Below are positions 1-9,393 of a stretch of DNA of 64,000 nucleotides, piece after piece. Both the position numbers and the translations under genes were made by a program. Source of the DNA: Afipia clevelandensis ATCC 49720 (lineage in GTDB: Bacteria; Pseudomonadota; Alphaproteobacteria; Rhizobiales; Xanthobacteraceae); NCBI RefSeq assembly GCF_000336555.1, contig NZ_KB375281.1, positions 1,785,578-1,849,577 of the forward strand. Direction: 5' to 3'. Position 1 is the first letter of the stretch, and every line of letters starts with the position of its first letter. The notes beneath the pieces were generated by a model. The model was not told the origin of the DNA, did no database searches, and saw only the letters and a program-made list of their open reading frames with translations.

Positions 1-1160
1 GTCCCTATGGGGAACGCAACGGATGCGTTAGCTGGGATTGTCCAAACTCGCGCCGTCGTATCGGCGGACGGATGGTAAATATGCTTTTGTGCATCAGCGG
101 CGACAAGGGTGTAAGCCGCGCTCTGCGAGTTCTGCGGGATATTGCTGAACAGTTGCGCGTCTGCGGCCTGATAATCTGTGCCAGCAGAGGCGCTTGAAAA
201 CCCGCCCGATCCGTTGCCCTTCAAGATGGATGTGCCGGACGTTGCTGGCGCGTAGTCCGTGCCAGATGACGCCGCGCTGAGAATGCCAGAGGTCAGCTTG
301 GCAAGGCCACTGCCAGTCGCGCGCTTGCCGGTCTTGCCGCCTGTGCCACTGAACAGAACAATCTCGCCATCAACGGACGAGGACGTGTTGCTCGAAAAAT
401 CGCCAGTGCCAGCGCCGTCAGCGCCCTTATTCCCCGTGCGATACGGAATGAGATAAACGGGGTCGCTTGCCGAGAATGATCCAGAACCCGAGACATAGGT
501 AACTGCGATCTGGAGCCACGTTGTGTTGTCGGTTACAGAGGTGATCGAGTAAAGTCCAAGGACCGCGCCGCTCCCCTCTTTGCGAACCTCAACATAGCCT
601 TTCACTGTGTTGGTGCTGTCATCCCACGTCGCGATGAAATCCGAAACATCGACGCCGCCAGCCTCTGTGGCATTCACTGCTATTGCGGTCACCGATGCCA
701 ACGAAGCGTTGTTGAGGCGGATGCCGCCACTCGCTGGCGCGGCCATGCTTGTCGATGTCTCGAATGCGAAGCGCATCCCGGCATCCGCACCGCGAGGGAT
801 GGAGAAATCAAGGACGGCGGCACTTGATGTGCCAGAGTTGGATGCTGACGCGGACGTTCCGGCGTTGCCGGTCGATGTGGACCCAGCCGTGATAGTTGCG
901 GCTGCGCCATCGTCCCCCGGAGGTCCGGCAGGAAGATTATCAATCAGCGCCTGAACGGACAGGCGATAGTAAGAGTCAGCAGTAGGATCATATGTCCAAA
1001 GCTGACGACCTGACGCATCAGGAATCGAAGTCTCAAGCGAGAGATAGGACCAATCCGGCTCAACAGTCCAGATGCCATTGCTCTTTGAAACCGCGAGACC
1101 TCCGGTCGCGGTGACCGTGGCTGGAAAGTTGACCTTGGAGCGGAGCTTTAACGCGGTCAT
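1..1160 (-). CDS. Phage tail fibre-like protein (3' end outside window)
   Basis: An open frame runs from an ATG at 1160 to the left edge with no stop, giving about 386 residues. The start MTALKLRSK overlaps the stop of the preceding gene, as is usual in this operon. The N-terminal part has a PPGDDGAAA collagen-like turn, and the middle is rich in Gly, Ser and Thr with repeated SGTDY and AGTDY units, a pattern common in distal tail fibres. The last visible residues (KHIYHPSADTTARVWTIPAN) resemble a segment repeated in many prophage tail proteins. It probably contributes to host recognition; the receptor-binding end is not in the window. Confidence 0.75.
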   Translation of the reverse strand, partial: MTALKLRSKVNFPATVTATGGLAVSKSNGIWTVEPDWSYLSLETSIPDASGRQLWTYDPTADSYYRLSVQALIDNLPAGPPGDDGAAATITAGSTSTGNAGTSASASNSGTSSAAVLDFSIPRGADAGMRFAFETSTSMAAPASGGIRLNNASLASVTAIAVNATEAGGVDVSDFIATWDDSTNTVKGYVEVRKEGSGAVLGLYSITSVTDNTTWLQIAVTYVSGSGSFSASDPVYLIPYRTGNKGADGAGTGDFSSNTSSSVDGEIVLFSGTGGKTGKRATGSGLAKLTSGILSAASSGTDYAPATSGTSILKGNGSGGFSSASAGTDYQAADAQLFSNIPQNSQSAAYTLVAADAQKHIYHPSADTTARVWTIPANASVAFPIG

Positions 1161-1498
1161 CGCGAAACCCTCCCGTCAAGAACAGGAAGCGCCCCGATAA
1201 TGAATGATCGCGTCTCACCAGCGTTCTCAATCGTTGCGCCGACATCGTATTGACCGGCGCACAGGTTCGCCATCTCGCTGCGCGGGATCGCCACGCGAAA
1301 AGTGGTGTCTTCAACCAATGTGATTTTCCCGTTGTCTGTCGTGGCGGTGATAAGCGGCCTGCAACCTGGTTCTGAAATGTCGAACTCTATGGTCGCTGCG
1401 GTCAGGTCGATTGGATCGCCAGTATCCTCATCGACAAGCTGATAGATCGCCTCGAAGTCTTCGCGATTTGATGTTGCCGGGAGTGAGCCTTGATACAT
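1157..1498 (-). CDS. Small phage structural protein, 113 aa
   Basis: Begins MYQGSLPATSNREDFEAIYQ and ends LPVLDGRVSR. The predicted sheet-rich sequence includes a clause on limits and values (DEDTGDPIDLTAATIEFDI) that resembles beta-sandwich tail accessory proteins of other prophages. It overlaps the following fibre gene by four bases (ATGA), so the two are probably translationally coupled. No enzymatic motif is visible. A role in the tail or fibre is inferred from position only. Confidence 0.6.
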   Translation of the reverse strand: MYQGSLPATSNREDFEAIYQLVDEDTGDPIDLTAATIEFDISEPGCRPLITATTDNGKITLVEDTTFRVAIPRSEMANLCAGQYDVGATIENAGETRSFIIGALPVLDGRVSR

Positions 1499-1508
1499 GG
1501 TCAGGCCC

Positions 1509-2489
1509 TCACAGCTTCAGGAAGAACGTGCCAAGCACGGTCTTTTGAACGTTGTTGTGAGCTGTGCCGGAGCCAAGCGCTCCACCAGTAAACGTCGCCG
1601 TCAAGGACGCGATGCTGGCTGTTGCGGTAATCTGCAGATTGTTTTGCAGGCCGGTGCCAGAGCCGCTACCGACTGACACCGAAGCGGTACCACCAAATAC
1701 GGGCGTGCCACCGCTAATCGTGATCGGTATCGACCCGCCCATCGCCACCGTTCCGGTCGGCGCATCAGCCGGAAGTTCTGCTTTGATAATTTGGTGCGTG
1801 GCCTCACCTAGCACCGCCCCAGCAGTTACCGTGTCCCCTGAAACAACGGGCACGTTGGCCCAGCGCGAGGCTGCGCTGTTGCCCATGTCATCGAGGCCGC
1901 CCGGCACATAGCCGCGCCAGTCGAGAAGCGTAATCGTCTTGTTCGCAGCGAAGTCAGCCGAAGCATTTGCGCCGCGCCCCGTGGAGACAGGGCAAATCGT
2001 GTTGCTGAAGTTGTTCCAGAGATAGGCGTAAAGCGTCGCCGTATCCGCGTTAGCCCGTTCAGTCGCGCCAGATGACGCGCTTCCCATGGTTCTACCATTG
2101 GCGCGCACCCAGCCGGTACGGGTGCCCTGAATTGGCATCCAGAGAACATCGCCGGTCTGGAATACAGTCGTCGGATCGACGCCGCCACCGCCGCCCTCAC
2201 CGGAGCTAGGGCCGATAACCAGGATGTTGTCCTGCTCAAAGCGGGTTACGCCATCGCTATCGACAATGCGGACTTTGATCTGGCCATCCGCGAGATAGTG
2301 AAACGGTATGCGCGCATCCGCTCCCAGCGTGAGGGGATTTGCCAGTGGGGTGACTAACCCCGCGTCATAATAGGCATTTTGAGGGGTACTGGTGGTTCCG
2401 GCCTGAATCCAGTATACTTTCGCGCCTCCCAAGAGGCGGCCAAGTACATCGAACTGCTGCACACCAGCCAAACTGATCGAGCCAGCCAT
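1509..2489 (-). CDS. Phage tail collar/fibre protein
   Basis: 326 residues. Residues about 1-90 form an adaptor-like region (SLAGVQQFDVLGRLLGGAKVY), followed by a Gly-rich hinge (GEGGGGG). The second half resembles tail-collar domains: GWVRANGRTMGS, a DWRGYVPGGLDDMGN core and the C-terminal HNNVQKTVLGTFFLKL typical of tail fibre tips. The ATG shares a base with the stop of the upstream HNH gene (TAATG). It is probably part of the host-binding apparatus of the short tail. Confidence 0.8.
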   Translation of the reverse strand: MAGSISLAGVQQFDVLGRLLGGAKVYWIQAGTTSTPQNAYYDAGLVTPLANPLTLGADARIPFHYLADGQIKVRIVDSDGVTRFEQDNILVIGPSSGEGGGGGVDPTTVFQTGDVLWMPIQGTRTGWVRANGRTMGSASSGATERANADTATLYAYLWNNFSNTICPVSTGRGANASADFAANKTITLLDWRGYVPGGLDDMGNSAASRWANVPVVSGDTVTAGAVLGEATHQIIKAELPADAPTGTVAMGGSIPITISGGTPVFGGTASVSVGSGSGTGLQNNLQITATASIASLTATFTGGALGSGTAHNNVQKTVLGTFFLKL

Positions 2490-2989
2490 TACGCAGCCCT
2501 CGCAAATTCACCGTGACGTTCTTTGAGCGACGCCATGTAGGCGTCAGATGCTTCCTCACGCGATCCATATGATCCGAGCGAATACCACTTCCCATCGGAC
2601 TCGTAAGAAGCCCGCCAGCGCCCGTTAGGGCGAGCCTGAATCCCCTTGAAGCCAGATGTGTTGTTTTTTCCAATCTTTCGGTTCGCAGAATTCTGCTTGA
2701 CGCTGGCCAAACGCAGATTGGAAATCTGATTATTGAGTTTGTTTGCATCGATGTGATCTATGGCGCGATCTGGCCAAGTTCCGTTAACGTAGAACCATGC
2801 GAGACGGTGAGCCAAGGTTGAGCGATTGCCTACCTTGATGCGCCAGTACCCTTCGCCCACTAGCGACCCAGCAACCCAACCAGGCCTTGCGCGCGAGTTG
2901 ACGTGGATTTTCCATGTGAAAACCCCGGTTTCTGGGCTATAATGCAGTAACTTCAAAAGCTCTGAGTGAGAGATTGCGTTCTCAGCCAT
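2489..2989 (-). CDS. HNH homing endonuclease with AP2 DNA-binding domain
   Basis: 166 residues. The N-terminal half carries the HNH signature (AHRLAWFYVNGTWP, then IDHIDANKLNNQISNLR), with the two His of the beta-beta-alpha-metal fold and the conserved Asn. Residues about 105-150 (NNTSGFKGIQARPNGRWRAS onward) are an AP2/ERF domain. This pairing is standard for phage-borne homing endonucleases. It sits between structural genes, directly behind a terminator and coupled to the tail collar gene, so it looks like a selfish insertion in the late operon. Confidence 0.9.
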   Translation of the reverse strand: MAENAISHSELLKLLHYSPETGVFTWKIHVNSRARPGWVAGSLVGEGYWRIKVGNRSTLAHRLAWFYVNGTWPDRAIDHIDANKLNNQISNLRLASVKQNSANRKIGKNNTSGFKGIQARPNGRWRASYESDGKWYSLGSYGSREEASDAYMASLKERHGEFARAA

Positions 2990-3008
2990 CTAGGCCCTTT
3001 CAAAACGA

Positions 3009-3033
3009 CAAAAGCCGCCCCAAAGGACGGCTG
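3009..3033 (-). terminator. Rho-independent terminator in the late operon
   Basis: On the minus strand AGCCGTCC, a four-base loop and GGGCGGCT are followed by TTTTGTCGTTTTG. It lies between the end of the 642-aa virion protein gene and the HNH gene. It should lower transcription of the HNH and tail-fibre genes unless read-through or a second promoter exists. Confidence 0.7.
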
Positions 3034-3060
3034 TTTCTGATTTATTGTGTTGCGATAGTC

Positions 3061-4989
3061 CTACTGGCGTGGTGGCCGTGGAACGTCTGGCTGATCGTTG
3101 GCGCGGCCTACGCCTGGAGATTGAAGCGCCCGGAGGAAGTCGGCAGTCGTGAGATTCTTGACGCCAAGCGTGCTGATGAGATTTTTTGACGCGATGTTGA
3201 GCGCTGCCAGCCGAGCGGGACTTGGCGCGCGAACAAGGCCTTCGTTTGCGCTTGCCCACTTAGCGATAGACGCAGCAGTAGCTGGCTTGGCCAGTGCGGT
3301 TGCAAGAACACGACCTCCTAGAACGGTTGTCAGCGTCGTAATCGGTTCCGCAAATGCTCCTGCGCCAATCAAGCCTCCGAATCCGGCCCTTGCCGTACCG
3401 GACGGGTTCGCAAACTTCTGTAGCTCTTTGAACCTGCTCGATACGCGCGCAATGTCATCAAGATGATTTGCAAGATCGCTCTTGCCGCCAGAGCGGAAAA
3501 GTACGTTCTTGCCAGCGTCGGATATCTTGCCATACGCCGCGATGAACCGCTGCGGACTGAACTCGCCCTCAACATCGCGCCCGAGGCGGGACACAATCGT
3601 TGACGCCAACTCGTTCCAGTCGTCGGCTCCTATGGCCTTACGCGCCTGTGCCAGCTTTGAAATGTCAGCGCGAGACGTGCTACCTGCCATGGCCTCGATG
3701 CGGCTTAGAACGGCCTCCGCAGGAGCGTTGCCATCAGCGCCGACGATCTTTGCCAATGACTCCCGCCGCTCGGACGCAAGCCGATAATAGTTATTTGCAC
3801 GCGCAAGAGCGGCGCTCGCCTTCTCGCCACCAGCGGCCTGCGTTGCCGCTTCCAAGTCTTTCGTTAAAGCGCCATAGATGCTTTTGAGTTCGCCGGCGGA
3901 GACGCCTTCCGGCAAGATGCCGCGAGACATATCCTCGCCAATGGTAGTTCGCAGCGTTTTGACGCCTTCGTATGTCAGGCCGTCGTTACGCTGTACGGCC
4001 TCAAGAACTGAGTCCGTCGCCTTCCCAGACGGCAGTCCCGCCGCAGATCGCTTGGCCGCGATATCGGCAATGGTGTCCCGCGTCGCCGTGAGAGGGGTTT
4101 TTACGTTCGGATCAACGAGGTCATCGACGCGCTTATACAGCTTGCTCGCTGTTGCGGCGCTTCCCCCCGTAATCCAATCCTTGACCGCAGTTCTTGCTGT
4201 GTCCCCAGCCTCTGCAACGGATTTGCCAGAGCCGAAACCCTGAGACACTTCATCGGCCTTGGTCCCAAGCTGGGCTATGGTGCGCTCCGCAGCCTTAACC
4301 AGCGGCGTCCCAGCGACTGGCACGTTCGATGTTGCCGCTCCCGCCTGCTGAACAGACATATTGTCCGTAGCCACGGCGCGCGGCACTTGAACGGGAGAAC
4401 CGGTCGCGGAAAGCCGATCCGCCGCAGCGATAACCTGCTGGCCCGGACGGAGCTCCTGTGCGGCCTCCGCAACGGGCGCAGCGATCTGAGCGGCGCGTGA
4501 CGTTGGAGCGCCAACGGCAAGCCCTGTTCCGAGCAGCCGACCAGCCGACGAAAAAACGCCTTCGTTCGTGTCAGAATTCCTGGCAAAGATTTTGATCTTG
4601 TTGTCAGCCGGGTCGCGCAGCGCCACCTGCTTGCTCTGATCGGTCGGGACAAGTTTCCCTGACTTTGGATCGCGATAGAGGACTTCGCCAGCGTCGTTCT
4701 GATGAACTTCATCCGAGATGAAATTCTTCATCTGTGCGTCAATGTTCGGCGTAGTGCGCTGACCAGCCGCAGAACCCTGATTCATAAAGTCGAGCGTCAA
4801 CCGTTCCGCCGCACTTGTCGTCTGCTCACGCGGCGGCGTGGCGAGCGCTCCGGTGTCGCCAGCCTGCGGCGCAGCATCCTTGAACGACGATGCGATCTCA
4901 TCCACAGTAGCGCTTTGCTGTTCAGGCGACAGCTTCAAGAAGCCGTCGTCTACCGTAACGCGCTTGCCGTTGATGTTAAGCGTCGGCAT
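3061..4989 (-). CDS. Large internal virion/ejection-type protein, 642 aa
   Basis: The N-terminus (MPTLNINGKRVTVDDGFLKL) is a short motif seen at the start of many prophage structural proteins. The rest is Ala- and Lys-rich and predicted mostly helical, with a hydrophobic stretch (GFGGLIGAGAFAEPITTLTT) near residue 555. It follows two other candidate ejection proteins, where P22-like phages encode gp7, gp20 and gp16. A role in DNA delivery is inferred from size, composition and place. No enzymatic motif is evident. Confidence 0.65.
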   Translation of the reverse strand: MPTLNINGKRVTVDDGFLKLSPEQQSATVDEIASSFKDAAPQAGDTGALATPPREQTTSAAERLTLDFMNQGSAAGQRTTPNIDAQMKNFISDEVHQNDAGEVLYRDPKSGKLVPTDQSKQVALRDPADNKIKIFARNSDTNEGVFSSAGRLLGTGLAVGAPTSRAAQIAAPVAEAAQELRPGQQVIAAADRLSATGSPVQVPRAVATDNMSVQQAGAATSNVPVAGTPLVKAAERTIAQLGTKADEVSQGFGSGKSVAEAGDTARTAVKDWITGGSAATASKLYKRVDDLVDPNVKTPLTATRDTIADIAAKRSAAGLPSGKATDSVLEAVQRNDGLTYEGVKTLRTTIGEDMSRGILPEGVSAGELKSIYGALTKDLEAATQAAGGEKASAALARANNYYRLASERRESLAKIVGADGNAPAEAVLSRIEAMAGSTSRADISKLAQARKAIGADDWNELASTIVSRLGRDVEGEFSPQRFIAAYGKISDAGKNVLFRSGGKSDLANHLDDIARVSSRFKELQKFANPSGTARAGFGGLIGAGAFAEPITTLTTVLGGRVLATALAKPATAASIAKWASANEGLVRAPSPARLAALNIASKNLISTLGVKNLTTADFLRALQSPGVGRANDQPDVPRPPRQ

Positions 4990-6018
4990 CTATTCGATGC
5001 TCCACTTCACGCCGGATGATGTGACATTGCCAGACGGCTTCTTTCCGTATGGAACGACGCGGCCCGATTCATCGAAGGTGTACTTAGGCTTATACGAAGG
5101 CCCGCCCTCGCGGCCCATTGCCTCCACGGCGGCGCGCCGGTTAGCCGCCTTTTGCGCGATAACCTCTGCCGAGTCGCCGACAGACGGAAAGTATTGCTTA
5201 TTGGCGCTATCAAATTCGGACGGCGAGATCGCCGCGCCAGATTCGCGCCGAAGCTGTGCATTGATAAAGTCACGCTTCGCCTGCTCGTATTTCTGACGAT
5301 CTGCCCCCTTAAGATTGTTGGTTAGTGCGCCAACAACTCCGCCGACATAGGGCGCATTCCCGGCGGCTTCCATCGCCCCGCCCCATGCGCCGGCAAGGCC
5401 GCTACCCTGATCCTGAACGCCGGGCTTATCGCCAACTCCGCTCAAGATACCTTCTGACTGCAGCATTCTGTCGGTGAAGCCAGCGGCTTTGCCCTGTCCT
5501 TCGTTGAACTTGCCCCCGCCGAAGGGGTTGTTGGGCTGCGATGCAGGCATAGGACTGCCGAGCGGCGAAAGCTCTCCGGTGCGCGGATTAATACGCACAA
5601 AGCTGGTCGCGCCAGTATTTGGGTCGGTGACTTCCTTAATCAGCGGCTTGTCTTCGTTCGCGCGTGCCGCTGCGGCCTTCTGCAGACGAAGTGACTCTTC
5701 GCGGAAACGATCATCTACTGCATCACGTGAGGTTTGGCGCTGGTCAAGACGCGCCTGCCGCTCCTGCTCCTGCTGGCGTTGACCGGCGGTCATTCCGAGT
5801 TGCGCAAGCGATAGGCCAAGCTGCGGATTATAGGCACCAACCTGAGCGCCAAGCTGCGCAAGGCCCTGAGCGTCCGTAGGCACGCCGTTTGCGAATGCAT
5901 CTCGCAGCCCGCGATCTGCCTCGGCTTTCTTGTAGACCTGACCAAGATTAGCCAGCGACGAGAAGTCCAGAGACTGAGGTGTCGCGTAACCGGGTATCTG
6001 GAGCGGTGCAATCGCCAT
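4990..6018 (-). CDS. Putative phage internal virion protein, 342 aa
   Basis: The N-terminal third is rich in Gln, Leu and Ala (residues 20-120 are probably helical, with a Gln/Arg-rich coiled stretch near 80-115). The C-terminal part contains the motif FINAQLRRESGAAISPSEF, recurrent in P22-like and other podoviral ejection proteins. It is directly adjacent to the 642-aa gene with no gap, and 12 bases from the upstream gene. Probably one of three proteins injected with the DNA; this is inference from position and composition. Confidence 0.6.
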   Translation of the reverse strand: MAIAPLQIPGYATPQSLDFSSLANLGQVYKKAEADRGLRDAFANGVPTDAQGLAQLGAQVGAYNPQLGLSLAQLGMTAGQRQQEQERQARLDQRQTSRDAVDDRFREESLRLQKAAAARANEDKPLIKEVTDPNTGATSFVRINPRTGELSPLGSPMPASQPNNPFGGGKFNEGQGKAAGFTDRMLQSEGILSGVGDKPGVQDQGSGLAGAWGGAMEAAGNAPYVGGVVGALTNNLKGADRQKYEQAKRDFINAQLRRESGAAISPSEFDSANKQYFPSVGDSAEVIAQKAANRRAAVEAMGREGGPSYKPKYTFDESGRVVPYGKKPSGNVTSSGVKWSIE

Positions 6019-6029
6019 CTATGATCGCC

Positions 6030-6776
6030 TCACGTAAACATGGGCCACGACTGGCCGCCGTAGTTCATCGTTGATTGCTTCCCGCCGCCACTGAACAGGC
6101 TACCAAGGCCGCCGCCTCCGCCGGCCAGGCTGGTCCCAAGCGTCGCCAGAGACAGCGCGCCGCCCAAAAGGTTCTTAGCTCCCGCAGCCTCTCCTGCAGC
6201 CTGCATGTTGTTCGCGCCGACGTTGCCGGACGTGTAGTTGCCTTGCAGGCCGATGCGGTTTGTCGCGTCTCCCTGATAGAGATTCGCAATGTTGGTCTGA
6301 TTGCCCGCAGCGCCGCCAGCAGCCGCGACCTCAGGACTGACAAGTCCGCCTAGACGATCTAGCCAGCCGTTGTATTGCTGGTTCTGCAGGTTCTGCCCGT
6401 ATGTCAGCGCGTCAAGATCGGCATTGCCGCTGTCGAGCATTCCAGCCGATGCGCGCCGACGATTGAGCGTATCCAGACCCGCCTTGATCGCTGCGTCGTT
6501 ACCTGGATTGGTCGTGAAGGATGATTGCGCGGCTGCGGCTTTGTCAGCACCATTGACACCGAGAGCGTCCAGATAGAGCGACGTGCCAGCGCCGTACTTG
6601 CCCTGCAGGTTGCCGTAAATGTCGCCTGCTTTGCCGAGCGCGCCGAGCGAATTGTTCAACCCGCTATCGAGCGCAGTTGTGCCCTTGGCGAGATAGTCTG
6701 CGTAAAGAGCGCGGTTCTTGTCCGCAGCCTCACGCTCCGCGCCGCCTCCGAAGAGGGTGTCGAAAAATCCTGCCAT
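6030..6776 (-). CDS. Gly/Ala-rich DNA-transfer-like virion protein, 248 aa
   Basis: Begins MAGFFDTLFGGGAEREAADK and ends with a Gly-rich hydrophobic segment (LSLATLGTSLAGGGGGLGS). Residues 75-140 hold NRRRASAGMLDSGNADLDAL, a motif common in short phage proteins placed directly before ejection genes. Low complexity with a membrane-active looking C-terminus fits P22 gp7-like DNA-transfer proteins. Family membership is a guess from composition and gene order. Confidence 0.6.
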   Translation of the reverse strand: MAGFFDTLFGGGAEREAADKNRALYADYLAKGTTALDSGLNNSLGALGKAGDIYGNLQGKYGAGTSLYLDALGVNGADKAAAAQSSFTTNPGNDAAIKAGLDTLNRRRASAGMLDSGNADLDALTYGQNLQNQQYNGWLDRLGGLVSPEVAAAGGAAGNQTNIANLYQGDATNRIGLQGNYTSGNVGANNMQAAGEAAGAKNLLGGALSLATLGTSLAGGGGGLGSLFSGGGKQSTMNYGGQSWPMFT

Positions 6777-6785
6777 GATGTGTCC

Positions 6786-7496
6786 TTAGGAATACGCCGC
6801 TACAGGAGGCGTGAAATTAGATGTCCATCGCGGAGTGCCGACCGACAGACGGAACTCGTCAATCAGCGCCGAGAAACCAGAGCCAGAATCGCCTGACCTG
6901 CCGATGGTGAACGGCTGCGCACTAGAGGCCACGGAGGCCAATGTCTTTGTGCTGTCTTCCTGCACGCCATTGACGAACAGGCGGAATGACGTGCCAGACT
7001 TAGTGAGTGCGATGTGATTCCAGTTCGATGTACTGGCGAGCGACGTTGTGCCCGTGAAGAAGATTTGGGCCGCAGCGCCGACGCTCGTTACCGTCGCAAG
7101 AATGACGCCGGTCGTCGTCTGCCGCGACATGATGAAAGACATAGTGGCAATGGCGGCGGCGCTGTTAACCTGTCCGCATAGCCCGTAACCCGGCGAACCG
7201 ATCCCGTTGTTGTTAAGCCAGAAGTCAACGCAGGCGTCGCTTGTCAGAATGTCAAAATCAGAGTGCGTCGGCGTCGAGATATACCCAGTTGCACCGAGCA
7301 TGGCTGACGGCCCGAACTTCGCCGCTGATGTGCTTGTCGTCGCACTGGATGGCGTCCACGTATTGGACGAGCCGCCCGCGTTGACATCGGTAAACGTTGT
7401 GCCGCCGTTGCTGCCGTCCATATGCAGCAGAATCTTCGTGAATGCGTCGTTGCCGGGAACACCCTGCGGGAAACCGCCGAACATAAACCGGCTCAT
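6786..7496 (-). CDS. LamG/concanavalin-like domain virion protein
   Basis: 236 residues. The pattern LLHMDGSNGGTTFTD, then AKFGPSAMLGATGYI, then SNWNHIALTKSGTSFRLFVN and ALIDEFRLSVGTPRWTSNFT is that of a LamG/jelly-roll lectin domain filling the whole protein. Such domains in phages usually sit on the capsid or tail and bind carbohydrate. It overlaps the upstream gene by four bases. Confidence 0.8.
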   Translation of the reverse strand: MSRFMFGGFPQGVPGNDAFTKILLHMDGSNGGTTFTDVNAGGSSNTWTPSSATTSTSAAKFGPSAMLGATGYISTPTHSDFDILTSDACVDFWLNNNGIGSPGYGLCGQVNSAAAIATMSFIMSRQTTTGVILATVTSVGAAAQIFFTGTTSLASTSNWNHIALTKSGTSFRLFVNGVQEDSTKTLASVASSAQPFTIGRSGDSGSGFSALIDEFRLSVGTPRWTSNFTPPVAAYS

Positions 7497-7975
7497 GCGG
7501 CGATGTCGCCAAAGTAAACGTATGCGTCAGTCCCGACATTGAGCAGCGTTGATGTGCTGTATTGTCCGCCCGTCGATTTGTAAGAAGCCTTCGAGGCAAT
7601 CGAGACTCCCATGTCTGGCGTAAGCGTCACTTTGCCAGCGCCAAACTGGAGAATATCAATCTGAACGAGACCCCCCGCTGTCGGCGCAATGCCGAGCGCA
7701 GGAATCGTGAAGGTCACTGCAGACGAGTTCGTGAAAAGGATGACCTTTCCGCTATCGCTCGTCTGCAGGCTGTAGCTCGTTCCTGTCTGCGTGTTGAACT
7801 TGCGCAGGGTGTCGGACTTCAGCGCGATCTCGGCTTCGATGGCCGAGAAGTCCTGATCCGAGAGCGGGTTTAGCAACTCAAGAAACTTGAGCTTTTCGTA
7901 CCAGTCAGGATTGACCGAGTTGCCAATCTGCAGCGGCACATTCTGGCCTGGAATTGTAATCTGACGAACGGCCAT
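7493..7975 (-). CDS. Phage structural protein, 160 aa
   Basis: Begins MAVRQITIPGQNVPLQIGNS. The first 60 residues look helical; the rest (SLQTSDSGKVILFTNSSA onward) is a beta-rich module resembling small trimeric spike or decoration domains found in tail proteins. It overlaps both neighbours by one to four bases within the late operon. Exact role unknown. Confidence 0.6.
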   Translation of the reverse strand: MAVRQITIPGQNVPLQIGNSVNPDWYEKLKFLELLNPLSDQDFSAIEAEIALKSDTLRKFNTQTGTSYSLQTSDSGKVILFTNSSAVTFTIPALGIAPTAGGLVQIDILQFGAGKVTLTPDMGVSIASKASYKSTGGQYSTSTLLNVGTDAYVYFGDIAA

Positions 7976-9393
7976 CAGCGCAGCGTGTCTGCTTGCATGT
8001 CAGCGCCCATCAGCCCATAAGGCACGCTGCTTGACTCATCGAAGCGCCAGCGCACTCCCTGAACATCAGCCTGTCCCCATATGGCCGAACGAGCGCGAAT
8101 GCTGCTGACGGACTGGCGGCCTGCCTTTACGAGGCGGCCAGCGCTCCATGTCGTACCGCCATCGCGCGAGATGGAAATCTCAACGTCTGGATCGGTCTGC
8201 ACCGGGTCAGTGCCGGTCGCGATGCCGACGCCCTTGGTCAGATAAAGCTCGATCCCGTTAATGCGCAGAACTTTCGGGAAGCCTCCGAGAGGACCAGTCT
8301 CGATCCTCATGCGCAGCGGATCGCCTGTCTCATCATGCGTGGTTGAGCTAATCTCAAGTAGATTGCCGGACGAGCGGTCGCCGCACAGCCACTTGCCAAA
8401 GGCATTGACCGGTCCCATGCAGCGCCAATAGCTCAACAGATGGCTCTGGCGCTCGTGCCAGCTTTGCAGAACCGTATCGAACTCCCAGCACCATGTAGGC
8501 GACTGAACTACGACGTAGCCCCGGCCCTGCGCCACATAGACCGAAATGCTAATCTGAGTGCGGTCCTCTTCCGCCTCGATAAGCGTATCAAGCTCAACAG
8601 GCGAGATCGGCGTGAACTGATAGCCATCGAGCCGCGATACCTTCAGATCATCGCCAACTGCATAGATACCCTTGCCCCAGCCATCCTGATCGCCAGTGAT
8701 CGCGTAAGGGCCGACAACCCCGCGCGGGATGGTGGCAATGTAGCTGAACGGGTAGCCCGTATCGTTGACCTGCCCGCCCCACACTTCCGTTGATGCCGAT
8801 CCGACAAGCAGCAATTGACCGTTGCCGAGAGGCATGGGCCGATACAGCGTGTCGGGCTTGCTCTCAGCCGTCGCCACATCCAGCGTGTTGATGCTGGTAG
8901 AATTAACGCCGGACGTTCTGGTTTTCCCGTCGCCATACGTGAAGACAAAAAAGCCCTTGAGGAAGCAAACCGAATTGGGCTGCCCAACATCGGCGTCAGG
9001 CCATGAAGAAACCGACCCGCTCGCGATCTGCACAACTCCGTCACCCGGAGAGACAATAGCGATGTTCGGCGTTGCCGCGTTGTTGCGTGCCATGATGACT
9101 GGCGCGGTACCAGGCACAGTCCCGGAAAGCGGTGTTCCCGCCCCGCCCGATGACGAGAACGAATAGGCTGTGTCGTCAATGACGGCATAAACCGTGCTGC
9201 CGACTTGCAGCGCACCGCGAAAGGTTGCGCCTCCGCTCGTGCCGAATGCTTTCAGCCCCGGCGTGCGCCAATAGATGTATTGCTCGCCCGCAGTCCCGCT
9301 CAGTTTCTCAGGGAAACAATTAATGAGCCTGCCGCCTGCCGACTGAGGCTTTCGCCCCGGTGCTGACAGGACCGGAAACGGAATTGCGGTCAT
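7975..9393 (-). CDS. Packaged DNA stabilisation protein, P22 gp10-like
   Basis: 472 residues, the normal size for the P22 gp10/Phage_stabilise family. The start (FPVLSAPGRKPQSAGGRLIN followed by a CFPEK segment), the repeated blades of a beta-propeller and the segment SWHERQSHLLSYWRC are typical. Gp10 plugs the portal after packaging and connects to the tail needle and tailspikes. It lies between the capsid genes and the ejection/tail genes, as in P22. Confidence 0.85.
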   Translation of the reverse strand: MTAIPFPVLSAPGRKPQSAGGRLINCFPEKLSGTAGEQYIYWRTPGLKAFGTSGGATFRGALQVGSTVYAVIDDTAYSFSSSGGAGTPLSGTVPGTAPVIMARNNAATPNIAIVSPGDGVVQIASGSVSSWPDADVGQPNSVCFLKGFFVFTYGDGKTRTSGVNSTSINTLDVATAESKPDTLYRPMPLGNGQLLLVGSASTEVWGGQVNDTGYPFSYIATIPRGVVGPYAITGDQDGWGKGIYAVGDDLKVSRLDGYQFTPISPVELDTLIEAEEDRTQISISVYVAQGRGYVVVQSPTWCWEFDTVLQSWHERQSHLLSYWRCMGPVNAFGKWLCGDRSSGNLLEISSTTHDETGDPLRMRIETGPLGGFPKVLRINGIELYLTKGVGIATGTDPVQTDPDVEISISRDGGTTWSAGRLVKAGRQSVSSIRARSAIWGQADVQGVRWRFDESSSVPYGLMGADMQADTLR

